From positions 151,598 to 215,597 of the forward strand of contig PMTV01000029.1 in NCBI GenBank assembly GCA_003167215.1: 64,000 nucleotides of DNA, written 5' to 3'. The stretch comes from Acidobacteriota bacterium. GTDB taxonomy: Bacteria; Acidobacteriota; Terriglobia; Acidiferrales; UBA7541. This document shows, one piece after another, positions 29,389 to 37,362 of the stretch (position 1 is its first letter; the number at the start of each line of letters is the position of its first letter). The notes beneath the pieces are model-generated. The model saw only the letters and a list, made by a program, of their open reading frames with translations. It was not told where the DNA came from and made no database searches. The position numbers were made by a program, and so were the translations under genes.

Positions 29389-30987
29389 ATGAGCAATCCG
29401 CTGTTCAAGAAGAAGCCGATGGATTGGCTGCTGAACGAAGCCAAGGCCACGGGCGAGCATACACTGAAGCGGACGTTGGGTCCGGTTTCTCTGACGGCCT
29501 TGGGAGTGGGCGCAGTTATCGGCGCGGGAATTTTCGTACTTTCCGGCCTCGGCGCGCATTATGCCGGCCCGGGCCTGATGCTGTCCTTCGTCATCTCCGG
29601 CCTGGGTTGTGCCTTTGCGGGGCTTTGCTATGCTGAATTCGCGGCCTTGATTCCTCTTGCTGGCAGCGCATACACCTATGCCTATGCGGCACTCGGCGAA
29701 TTAATCGCGTGGATTATAGGTTGGGATTTGACGCTGGAATATGCGATGGGGGCCAGCACGGTTTCGTCGGGCTGGTCGAATCACTTCATCGAGTTTCTCC
29801 AAATTTTTCATCTAAAGATGCCGCTGTGGCTGGCTTACGACCACTGGACGGCGCTGGTCACTGCGGAAAATGTTATCGCGCGGCAAATGGCACACGTTTC
29901 GGATCCTTCCCTGGCGGTGGGCAGCCAGTCCTTCCTAATGCGAGTTGGTGACATCATCACGGCGCAGTCTCCAGAATTGCTCCAGCGCGCCCACGATATG
30001 GTGGCGGCGCCCACGGTGTTTGGTGTCGAGATCGGATTCAATCTTCCGGCATTTTTGATCGCTCTGGTCATCACCGCCGTCTTGGTAATCGGGATTAAAG
30101 AGAGCGCCAACTTCAACGCCACGATCGTCATCGTCAAGGTCGGCGTCGTGCTGTTCGTAATTCTTCTTGGAATGCATTACGTGAGTTCCTCGAACTGGGG
30201 ACACGATTGGGGCAGTTTTGCGCCCATGGGATTCAGCGGAATTGGCCGGGGAGCAGCCTACATATTTTTTGCCTACATCGGTTTCGACGCGGTGTCTACC
30301 ACAGCGCAGGAAGCCAAGAACCCGCAGCGCGATCTCCCTATCGGCATTATCGCCTCGCTCATTATGTGCACCATCCTTTACATCCTGGTTGCTGCGGTGC
30401 TCACCGGTATGGTGCCGTGGAAGGAGATTAATATCGAAGCGCCGCTGTCGGTCGCGTTTCTCGATCGCGGCTTGGTCAAGGCCTCCTATCTGATCACTGC
30501 TGGTGCCTTGGCCGGGCTTACGAGCGTGATGCTCGTCATGCTGCTGGGTCAGACTCGCGTGCTGTATTCCATGGCCAACGACGGTTTGCTGCCCCGCAAA
30601 TTCTTCGCCGCGATTCATCCCAAATTTCGCACGCCCTACAAAAATACGATCCTGGTCGGCGTCATCGCGGCGGTCATCGGCAGCATTACTCCGATTAACA
30701 TCATCGGAGAGATGGTCAACATCGGCACGATCTTTGCTTTCATCATCGTCTGCATCTCGATCATGGTGCTGCGCAAAACGAATCCCGAGCAGGCTCGACC
30801 GTTCCGAACGCCGTGGGTGCCGCTCGTTCCGGTGCTCGGGATCCTCTTCAACGGCTACATGATGTACAAGCTGGGCTGGGTTAACTGGGCGCGTCTGATC
30901 ATTTGGCTCGTGATTGGTCTGGTGGTCTATTTTGGGTATAGCCGGCACCACAGCCGGGTTCAAAAGAATGACCGGAGCGCGCTCTAG
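29389..30987 (+). CDS. APC-superfamily cationic-amino-acid-type permease
   Basis: 532 residues. An N-terminal cytoplasmic segment (LKRTLGPVSLTALGVG) leads into helix 1, VIGAGIFVLSGLGA, as in CAT/YfnA transporters. The helix 6 region AYIFFAYIGFDAVSTTAQEAKNPQRDLPIGI is diagnostic of that branch. It has about 13 hydrophobic helices, the usual 12 plus additional segments. ATG chosen 7 nt after GAGGAG. Substrate is likely a cationic or branched amino acid, but this is unproven. Confidence 0.92.
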   Translation: MSNPLFKKKPMDWLLNEAKATGEHTLKRTLGPVSLTALGVGAVIGAGIFVLSGLGAHYAGPGLMLSFVISGLGCAFAGLCYAEFAALIPLAGSAYTYAYAALGELIAWIIGWDLTLEYAMGASTVSSGWSNHFIEFLQIFHLKMPLWLAYDHWTALVTAENVIARQMAHVSDPSLAVGSQSFLMRVGDIITAQSPELLQRAHDMVAAPTVFGVEIGFNLPAFLIALVITAVLVIGIKESANFNATIVIVKVGVVLFVILLGMHYVSSSNWGHDWGSFAPMGFSGIGRGAAYIFFAYIGFDAVSTTAQEAKNPQRDLPIGIIASLIMCTILYILVAAVLTGMVPWKEINIEAPLSVAFLDRGLVKASYLITAGALAGLTSVMLVMLLGQTRVLYSMANDGLLPRKFFAAIHPKFRTPYKNTILVGVIAAVIGSITPINIIGEMVNIGTIFAFIIVCISIMVLRKTNPEQARPFRTPWVPLVPVLGILFNGYMMYKLGWVNWARLIIWLVIGLVVYFGYSRHHSRVQKNDRSAL

Positions 30988-31136
30988 CTGTCTGATTGGG
31001 TTTCAATAATATTAGACCTGCGCGACCGGCGGCAGACGCTGACTCTGCACATTCCGGTCTTTATCTTTCGCCTGCCAAGATATACTACCTGTCTGGATCT
31101 CTAAACTTGGCCCCATTTTCTCCACGCCGTTTCATC

Positions 31137-33098
31137 GTGTCGTTCCGCAAGACTTCGCCGCTTGATCGGGTGGCTCTTGCGATTCTTCTTTTGGGAACAG
31201 CGGTTCGCGTGCTTGCCTCGCTGGGAACGCTTGTTCCGTATTCAGGAGTCCTGGGCTTCCTGAGCTTTTTGGCCATCATTTATCTGGTGATCCGTCTGAT
31301 TCCGTGGTTTCGGACGCGGGTGATGTGGCCGCTGCGCAACCGGCTGATCGTGGCTTATGTTTTCATCGCCGTGGTCCCGGTCATTTTGCTCTTTTCCATG
31401 GCCGGGGTAGGGCTGTATGGCCTGTATTTGCAACTCGGCGCTCACCTTCTTCACGACGATTTGCAGGCGCGCATTAGCACGGTTGCGGCTGACGCAGACG
31501 CTTTTTCCGCGGCTGTGGAGCAGGAAGCGGCAAAAGGCGCCTCAACTCAGGATGAATCGATGCTGGCGAAACCGGATGTGGCGCGTTTGCTCGCCGCGGA
31601 ACGGATAGAAAGTCCCGACCTGCGCGTCTATCTGAATCGCGGCACGCATTTGATCGAGAAGGGTGACGGTCACCGTTTCGCGGGCCTGGTGGAATGGGAT
31701 CAGAAGTCGCTGATTGCTTGCGCACTCAAGCGCGAGGGTCCAGGCGGCCCAATGACAATTCTGGTGGTGGAACCGGTGAATTCCGCGTTTCTCGACAGGC
31801 TTTCTTCGAAACTTGGTCCCATTCAATTACTTTTTCTGCGCCTTGCGGGAGACAAGCCGAGTTCGCGCGCTACCTTTAATTTCAATGGACGCGAGTATAT
31901 TCCAGGGGAGCAGGTGTCCAGCCGCCTCCGGGTTCTGCCTCCGCCCGCAAATTTTCTAGATGTGCCGGTGGCCGGCGCTTCGACAATCGAACTCACCCAT
32001 ATGGAGGCTGACAAAGATCAAGGCCCGGTGGCGATTTTCGCGTCATTTTCTCTTCGGCCCTCCGCCGTGAACCGGGAACTCTTTACCTCTGTGGGGCAGG
32101 TAGGGCCGTTGCTCGTAACCGCGCTGGTGGCTGCGGGAATAATTTTTCTGTTACTGGAAATCACCGCGCTGATAACGGGGGTAGTGCTGACGCGGACGAT
32201 CACAACGTCGATCGGCGATCTGTACGAAGCAACGCTTCACGTTCGGCGCGGAGATTTCAGCAAACGCGTTCGCGTTCGACAACGAGACCAACTCGGCGCG
32301 CTGGGCGAATCGTTCAATGAAATGACCAGCTCAATTTCGGAGCTGATCGAAGAGCAGCGCCAACGCCAGCGGCTTGAAAATGAAATATCTATCGCGCGCG
32401 AAGTGCAAGCGCAACTTTTTCCGCAATCGTTGCCCTCGCTTCCGGGGCTTCAATTGGGCGCGATCTGCCGCCCTGCGCGCGTGGTCAGCGGCGACTATTA
32501 CGATTTCATCAGGTTGGGTCCGAACCGGCTGGGTATCGCGCTGGCGGACATCAGCGGAAAAGGAATTTTTGCCGCTTTGTTGATGGCCAGCCTGCAAGCG
32601 GCGTTGCGCAGCACGGCGATGCTCGACGGCCAAGGCGGGACGTGCGATTTGGTGGCAAAGCTGAACCGGCACCTTTTCAGGAACACCTCTGACGATCGCT
32701 ACGCCACATTTTTCTATGCCGTCTATGACGAGCAGGCGCGGACGTTGACCTACACCAACGCGGGGCACCTCGCCCCGTTTTTCGTTCACGACGGAAACGT
32801 CCAGGAGCTGGAAGAAGGTGGCACCGTGGTTGGACTCTTCGAGGAATTCCCATTTACGCAGGGAGTGATTAAAGTTGAGCCGGGCAGTCTGCTCGTGCTG
32901 TTCAGCGATGGGTTGACCGAGCCGGAGAACGTGTACGGCGAAGAGTTTGGGCGGCTGCGCGTGCGGGCTGAGATTCTTCGGCAGGCGAATCTTCCGCCGC
33001 AGCGGTTGGCGGAAAACCTAATCGCCGCAGCCGAACAATGGGCCGGAACACCGGAGCAGGCCGACGACATCACCGTGGTCGTCGCGCACATGGGATAG
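31137..33098 (+). CDS. Membrane PP2C-type (SpoIIE/RsbU) serine phosphatase with HAMP domain
   Basis: Two to three N-terminal membrane helices (RVALAILLLGTAVRVLASL, SFLAIIYLVIRLI, LIVAYVFIAVVPVILLFSM), then an extracytoplasmic sensor region (about residues 115-340) and a further membrane helix (LLVTALVAAGIIFLLLEITAL). A HAMP domain follows (TRTITTSIGDLYEATLHVRRGDF), then the C-terminal PP2C-like domain with SGDYYDF, ALADISGKGIFAAL, YTNAGH and LVLFSDGLTEPEN, retaining the metal Asp residues. Likely regulates an anti-sigma-factor-antagonist switch in response to an external signal, though no partner is adjacent. GTG start inferred from the family N-terminus; the open frame extends 47 codons upstream. 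Confidence 0.88.
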   Translation: MSFRKTSPLDRVALAILLLGTAVRVLASLGTLVPYSGVLGFLSFLAIIYLVIRLIPWFRTRVMWPLRNRLIVAYVFIAVVPVILLFSMAGVGLYGLYLQLGAHLLHDDLQARISTVAADADAFSAAVEQEAAKGASTQDESMLAKPDVARLLAAERIESPDLRVYLNRGTHLIEKGDGHRFAGLVEWDQKSLIACALKREGPGGPMTILVVEPVNSAFLDRLSSKLGPIQLLFLRLAGDKPSSRATFNFNGREYIPGEQVSSRLRVLPPPANFLDVPVAGASTIELTHMEADKDQGPVAIFASFSLRPSAVNRELFTSVGQVGPLLVTALVAAGIIFLLLEITALITGVVLTRTITTSIGDLYEATLHVRRGDFSKRVRVRQRDQLGALGESFNEMTSSISELIEEQRQRQRLENEISIAREVQAQLFPQSLPSLPGLQLGAICRPARVVSGDYYDFIRLGPNRLGIALADISGKGIFAALLMASLQAALRSTAMLDGQGGTCDLVAKLNRHLFRNTSDDRYATFFYAVYDEQARTLTYTNAGHLAPFFVHDGNVQELEEGGTVVGLFEEFPFTQGVIKVEPGSLLVLFSDGLTEPENVYGEEFGRLRVRAEILRQANLPPQRLAENLIAAAEQWAGTPEQADDITVVVAHMG

Positions 33099-33153
33099 CG
33101 TGCGCGGGAGAGATTTTTATTATACTGGCAGGTCAGCGAAAGGCAGGTAGAGT

Positions 33154-33897
33154 TTGCCTCTAAACGAACGAACGGCTCTCATCACCGGCGGCAGCCGGGG
33201 AATTGGAAAGGGGATAGCGCTGGGGCTCGCGCGCGAAGGCGTGCGCATCGCTATTTCGTATCGTTCGAACAAAACTGCAGCGCAGAATACTTTGCGCCAA
33301 TTGCAGGAACGGGGCGCGGAATGTTTTGCCATCGAAGCCGATGCAGCGGATCCGGCGAAGGTCCAGTTTCTCGTGGACAAAGTTGTCGAGCGTTTCGGCC
33401 GGTTGGATATTTTGGTTAACAACGTGGGGGAATTTAATTGGAAACCGGTGGCGGAAACATCGGTGCAGGAGTGGAAGGACGTCTTCACCTCAAATCTCTT
33501 CAGTGTGTTCTACGCAAGCAAAGCGGCTCTGCCGGAGATGCGGCGCCATCACTGGGGACGCATTATCAACCTCGGTGCTTTGGGCGCGGAAAGAAGTTTT
33601 GGCCAGGGAACCATCTCCGCATACGCGGCGGCGAAAGCCGCGGTCGTTTCGTTTTCGCGATCGCTGGCAGTGGAGGAAGCCAAACACGGAATTACAGTGA
33701 ATGTGATTAATCCCTCCAATATCGACGAGAGGGAACTGACCGCCGAAGAAGCCCGCCGCATGCACGATGCGCGCTCGCCGATAGGACGTCCACCCTCCGC
33801 TGAAGATGTCTCCACGGCTGTCAGATTCTTTGCTTCCGACGGTGCGGATTTCATCACAGGGCAGGTGTTGAATGTCAGCGGGGGTTGGATGCTGTAG
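33154..33897 (+). CDS. Short-chain dehydrogenase/reductase (FabG-like)
   Basis: NAD(P)-dependent oxidoreductase, 247 residues, classical SDR. Cofactor motif TGGSRGIGKG, the structural motif NNVG, and the catalytic Ser and YxxxK in INLGALGAERSF...SAYAAAKAAVVSF. It resembles 3-oxoacyl-ACP reductases but lies away from fab genes, so its substrate is unknown. TTG start behind GGCAGGTAG. Followed by nnr. Confidence 0.9.
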   Translation: MPLNERTALITGGSRGIGKGIALGLAREGVRIAISYRSNKTAAQNTLRQLQERGAECFAIEADAADPAKVQFLVDKVVERFGRLDILVNNVGEFNWKPVAETSVQEWKDVFTSNLFSVFYASKAALPEMRRHHWGRIINLGALGAERSFGQGTISAYAAAKAAVVSFSRSLAVEEAKHGITVNVINPSNIDERELTAEEARRMHDARSPIGRPPSAEDVSTAVRFFASDGADFITGQVLNVSGGWML

Positions 33898-33982
33898 CGC
33901 TGGCTGCGGAGTGTGTAGCGACTGTCTTCACGCCTGCATTCTCTGTTTTCCGGCGGGAGCTAAGCTCGACGGGTTCCAAACC

Positions 33983-35572
33983 ATGAAAATTCTGACGACA
34001 GCCGAAATGAGGGAAGTGGACCGTCTGACGACGGAGCGCTACGGTATTCCCAGCGTCGTCCTGATGGAGAATGCCGGAAGAAGCGTCGCGCAGTTCGTTC
34101 AGCGACGTTTTTCGGAATTGGGACCACGCACGATATTTGTTCTTTGCGGTAAGGGGAATAATGGCGGGGATGGCTTCGTGGTCGCGCGACAACTGCTTGA
34201 AATGGGTGCCACGCCGGAAGTGATCCTGTTCTGCGATCCCAGAGAGATGAAAGGGGAGGCTCAGGATAATCTGCGGCGGTGGGAAAACGTTTCCGGTGAA
34301 CTGCATGTGGTGCGAACTTCGGCCGAATTGGGCGAATGGAGGTCCAAGCTTCGCTCCTGCGACATTCTGATCGATGCGTTACTGGGAACGGGGGTGCGCG
34401 GTCCGGTGGAGGGGCTGCTACGCGATGTCATCGCGATTGTGAACGAACGCACCGCCGGTCCGGTCGTTGTAGCGGTCGATGTCCCTTCGGGATTGGACGC
34501 AGATACAGGCGAGGTTCATGGCGGGGCGATCGTGGCGGACTATACCGTCACGTTCACCGCGCCTAAGCTGGGAATGTTTCAAGGCAAAGCCAGTGAAAAT
34601 GTGGGCCAGTTAGTCGTCCGCGATATCGGTTCGCCGCCGGAATTAATTTCGAAGCTTGGTAGCGGGCGTCTGCACTGGGCTGAACCGAACGGATTCGAGC
34701 AATTTGCGGTGCGCCGAAAACCGGACGGCAATAAGGGCGACTACGGACATGCGTTAATCGTTGCAGGGTCGGTAGGCAAGAGCGGAGCGGCGGTGCTGGC
34801 CTCCTGGGCGGCTTTACGCGCTGGTGCTGGACTGGTGACGGTGGCGACGCCTGAGCTGGTATTGCCAATCGTGGCCGCGCACACTCCAGAAATTATGACG
34901 GAGCCGCTAGCCTGCACCGATGCGGGATCTATTTCACTGCGCAGCCTGGAGGACGGCCGCTTCGGCGCAATACTAAAAGGAAAGCGCGCTTTGGCGATGG
35001 GCCCGGGACTTACTACGAATGAGGAGACTCAGAAATTTGTTCGTACAGCGATCGGCAAGCGGGGTTCTGTGCCGCTGATTCTTGATGCGGACGGATTGAA
35101 TGCGTTCGCCGGACGCGCCGCGGAACTAAAGGGACCGGAGGGATTCATCGCCGTCACGCCGCATCCGGGAGAAATGGCGCGGCTCACTGGCTTGCAGACG
35201 GAGGAAGTTCAGGCGCGCCGTATGCAGCTAGCTCTCGAGTCTGCGAGAGCCTGGAACGCATATGTAGTCCTGAAAGGACACAACACAATCGTCGCCGCGC
35301 CGGACGGAAGCGCTTTCGTAAACTCGACTGGCAATCCGGGAATGGGCACGGGTGGAACAGGCGATGTCTTGACCGGAATGCTCGCAGGTTTAACCGCGCA
35401 ATTTGGAACCGACGATTGGGAGCGGGTTCTGGCATTTGGAGTTTATCTGCACGGTTTGGCTGGTGACATAGCCTATGCTGACTTCGGCGAAGCTCCTCTG
35501 ATAGCGAGCGACTTGATCCGCGCGATTCCGCGGGCCTACCAACGATTTTATGCGGCGTCCGACCGTGGCTAG
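33983..35572 (+). CDS. nnr: Bifunctional NAD(P)HX epimerase / ADP-dependent NAD(P)HX dehydratase
   Basis: Repairs hydrated NAD(P)H. 529 residues with two fused domains. The N-terminal YjeF/NnrE epimerase shows MKILTTAEMREVDRLT, CGKGNNGGDGFVVAR and DVPSGLDADTG. The C-terminal ribokinase-like NnrD dehydratase shows GKSGAAVLASWAALRAGAG, VTPHPGEMARL and GMGTGGTGDVLTGML. The open frame extends 37 codons upstream over the SDR stop, but the family N-terminus supports this ATG. tsaE overlaps its end, a common nnr-tsaE arrangement. Confidence 0.95.
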   Translation: MKILTTAEMREVDRLTTERYGIPSVVLMENAGRSVAQFVQRRFSELGPRTIFVLCGKGNNGGDGFVVARQLLEMGATPEVILFCDPREMKGEAQDNLRRWENVSGELHVVRTSAELGEWRSKLRSCDILIDALLGTGVRGPVEGLLRDVIAIVNERTAGPVVVAVDVPSGLDADTGEVHGGAIVADYTVTFTAPKLGMFQGKASENVGQLVVRDIGSPPELISKLGSGRLHWAEPNGFEQFAVRRKPDGNKGDYGHALIVAGSVGKSGAAVLASWAALRAGAGLVTVATPELVLPIVAAHTPEIMTEPLACTDAGSISLRSLEDGRFGAILKGKRALAMGPGLTTNEETQKFVRTAIGKRGSVPLILDADGLNAFAGRAAELKGPEGFIAVTPHPGEMARLTGLQTEEVQARRMQLALESARAWNAYVVLKGHNTIVAAPDGSAFVNSTGNPGMGTGGTGDVLTGMLAGLTAQFGTDDWERVLAFGVYLHGLAGDIAYADFGEAPLIASDLIRAIPRAYQRFYAASDRG

Positions 35573-36008
35573 CACTGAACTGACGACACATTCCTCAGAG
35601 GAAACCATAGCGCGGGGGCGGGAAATCGGAGCGCGGTTGAAACCGCGCGTGCTGGTCCTTCTGTCGGGAGATTTGGGCGCAGGCAAGACCACACTCACGA
35701 AGGGAATCGTCAGCGGAATCGGCGCCGCCTCTGAGGATGAAGTGACCAGCCCCACGTTTACGCTCGTTCACCGCTACGATCACGATGCGCGGGTATATCA
35801 CGTGGATCTGTATCGCGTGTCCGGCCTGCACGATCTGGAGACGCTTGGGCTCGAAGACGTGTTTTCTGAAAATGCGGTGGTGATCGTTGAGTGGCCGGAC
35901 AGGTTTAAGTTGCGAGTAAATTGGCCCATCGTGCGGATTCAACTTGAGCACGTTTCGGAGGATACGCGCAGAATTTCTATCGTGGATGACGACGGCGTGT
36001 TGCTTTAA
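35550..36008 (+). CDS. tsaE: tRNA threonylcarbamoyladenosine biosynthesis ATPase TsaE
   Basis: P-loop ATPase needed with TsaB and TsaD for t6A37 modification of ANN-decoding tRNAs. 152 residues: Walker A GDLGAGKTTLTKGI, the segment SPTFTLVHRYD, HVDLYRV and IVEWPDR, all diagnostic. It overlaps nnr by 23 bp; GTG 35565 is an in-frame alternative start that gives a smaller overlap. Confidence 0.95.
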   Translation: MRRPTVASTELTTHSSEETIARGREIGARLKPRVLVLLSGDLGAGKTTLTKGIVSGIGAASEDEVTSPTFTLVHRYDHDARVYHVDLYRVSGLHDLETLGLEDVFSENAVVIVEWPDRFKLRVNWPIVRIQLEHVSEDTRRISIVDDDGVLL

Positions 36009-36059
36009 CACGTTGTGCCAAGAACTGGCAAATTACATCTCGCGTTTTTCAATGTTTGT

Positions 36060-36830
36060 TCACAAACCCATAATCTGGAATCCCGCGTCTACGTAAAGAA
36101 CGTTGCCGGTGACTCCACGGCCCAGATCGCTCGCGAGAAACACGGCGGTATCGGCGACTTCCGCCGGATCGGTGTTGCGGCGCAACGGTGCGTGCTGCTG
36201 AACGAAATCGAGAACCTTGGAGAAGTCCTTAATTCCGCGTGCGGAAATGGTTTTGATGGGGCCGGCTGATATTGCATTGACGCGTATCTTGCTGGCTCCC
36301 AATTCGCTCGCCAAATATTTCATGGACATTTCGAGTGCAGCTTTGGCTACACCCATCACGTTGTAATTGGTGACCACGCGCGTGGAGCCCAGATACGTGA
36401 GGGTCATGATGGCGCCCCCGTCGGTCATCAGCGGCGCGAGCGCTTTGGAGACGGCCACCAGCGAATAGGCGCTGACGTCGAGCGCCAGTTTGAACCCGTC
36501 GCGCGAGGTTTTCACAAAAGGCTGGTTCAAATCCTCATGATTCGCGAATGCAAGACAATGAACAACCACGTCGAGCTTTCGACCCTCGGCTTTTAGCGAG
36601 GCTGCAAGCCCATCGATGTCGGACTGCAGCTGTACGTCGCAGGGATAGTAATTGCTCACCCCGAGTTCGTTTCCGAGTTCCTCCACCGTGGGCTTCGCGC
36701 GCTCATTTTGGTGGGTCAGCAGAAGCGTGGCTCCCTCGCGCACGAACGCCTGCGAAATCGCGTGAGCGATACTCCATTTATTCCAAACGCCGAGAACAAT
36801 TGCCGTTTTTCCTTCCAGTAGTTTTGGCAT
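36060..36830 (-). CDS. fabI: Enoyl-[acyl-carrier-protein] reductase (NADH)
   Basis: Last reduction of the fatty-acid elongation cycle; triclosan target. 256 residues. N-terminal divergent glycine motif AIVLGVWNKWSIAHAISQAF, and the FabI catalytic Tyr-x6-Lys in TNYNVMGVAKAALEMSMKYL. GPIKTISARGIKDF is the substrate-loop region. Convergent with tsaE 51 bp away. Confidence 0.97.
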   Translation of the reverse strand: MPKLLEGKTAIVLGVWNKWSIAHAISQAFVREGATLLLTHQNERAKPTVEELGNELGVSNYYPCDVQLQSDIDGLAASLKAEGRKLDVVVHCLAFANHEDLNQPFVKTSRDGFKLALDVSAYSLVAVSKALAPLMTDGGAIMTLTYLGSTRVVTNYNVMGVAKAALEMSMKYLASELGASKIRVNAISAGPIKTISARGIKDFSKVLDFVQQHAPLRRNTDPAEVADTAVFLASDLGRGVTGNVLYVDAGFQIMGL

Positions 36831-36906
36831 GGTCCGCCATTTTACCCGGAATTGGGAGTTTCGGAGCTATGTTCTGCGTTGCCCGCAAGCAAGACCGTCA
36901 GGCTGC

Positions 36907-37290
36907 TCAATGAGCGTGGATCCAGCGAATCACTTCCCTCACGATATCCGCGAGATAGGGCCATATGACTGCGACGATTGCGAGGACAGAGGCGGCCAGT
37001 TTTTTCGAAGGTTTTGCAATTCCGCCCACTGCTGCGCCAGGCTGGTGTATAGCGCAAAACCCTCCCGTTGTCGCGCGCCTGCCGCAGCGTTGGCCACGAG
37101 GGCCAAGATAAAGGCAGGGGCCTTGATCAGCGCCGCCGGAAGGAGCGCCCGGGGCGGACAGCGTTTTGATTCCGAAGTCATCAGTGTAATCGCCAGTTTC
37201 GTCGATGGACCCAATGCCGAATTCGGGGCCGGAGTCGTTGCTGTCGCGAGAAGCATTAACGGTTAAGACTCGTTCCATTGCGCCCGGCAT
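36907..37290 (-). CDS. Small membrane-anchored protein with a Cys/His zinc-like motif
   Basis: Family not recognised. 127 residues: an acidic, Ser/Asp-rich N-terminal half, then a C-x8-C-x9-C-x2-H motif in CLYLGPRGQRC...GGFCAIHQPG that could bind zinc, a basic stretch, and a C-terminal membrane helix (LAASVLAIVAVIWPYLADIV), so it is likely tail-anchored with the motif in the cytoplasm. The ATG chosen follows GAGG by 4 nt; ATGs at 37338 and 37278 are in frame. Divergent from the large cyclase-like gene. Confidence 0.6.
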   Translation of the reverse strand: MPGAMERVLTVNASRDSNDSGPEFGIGSIDETGDYTDDFGIKTLSAPGAPSGGADQGPCLYLGPRGQRCGRRATTGGFCAIHQPGAAVGGIAKPSKKLAASVLAIVAVIWPYLADIVREVIRWIHAH

Positions 37291-37362
37291 TTTTCCTCGG
37301 ATAGAGTGAATGTGGAATCGAGTTCCTGCGTCTGCCAAAGGATCAGGATACTTCGCATTCGT

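Noticed and set aside
27930..30963. Two leftward 342-residue open frames opposite the APC permeases
   Set aside because: They mirror hydrophobic codons of the real permeases as His/Arg/Asp-rich sequence; no ribosome sites or motifs.
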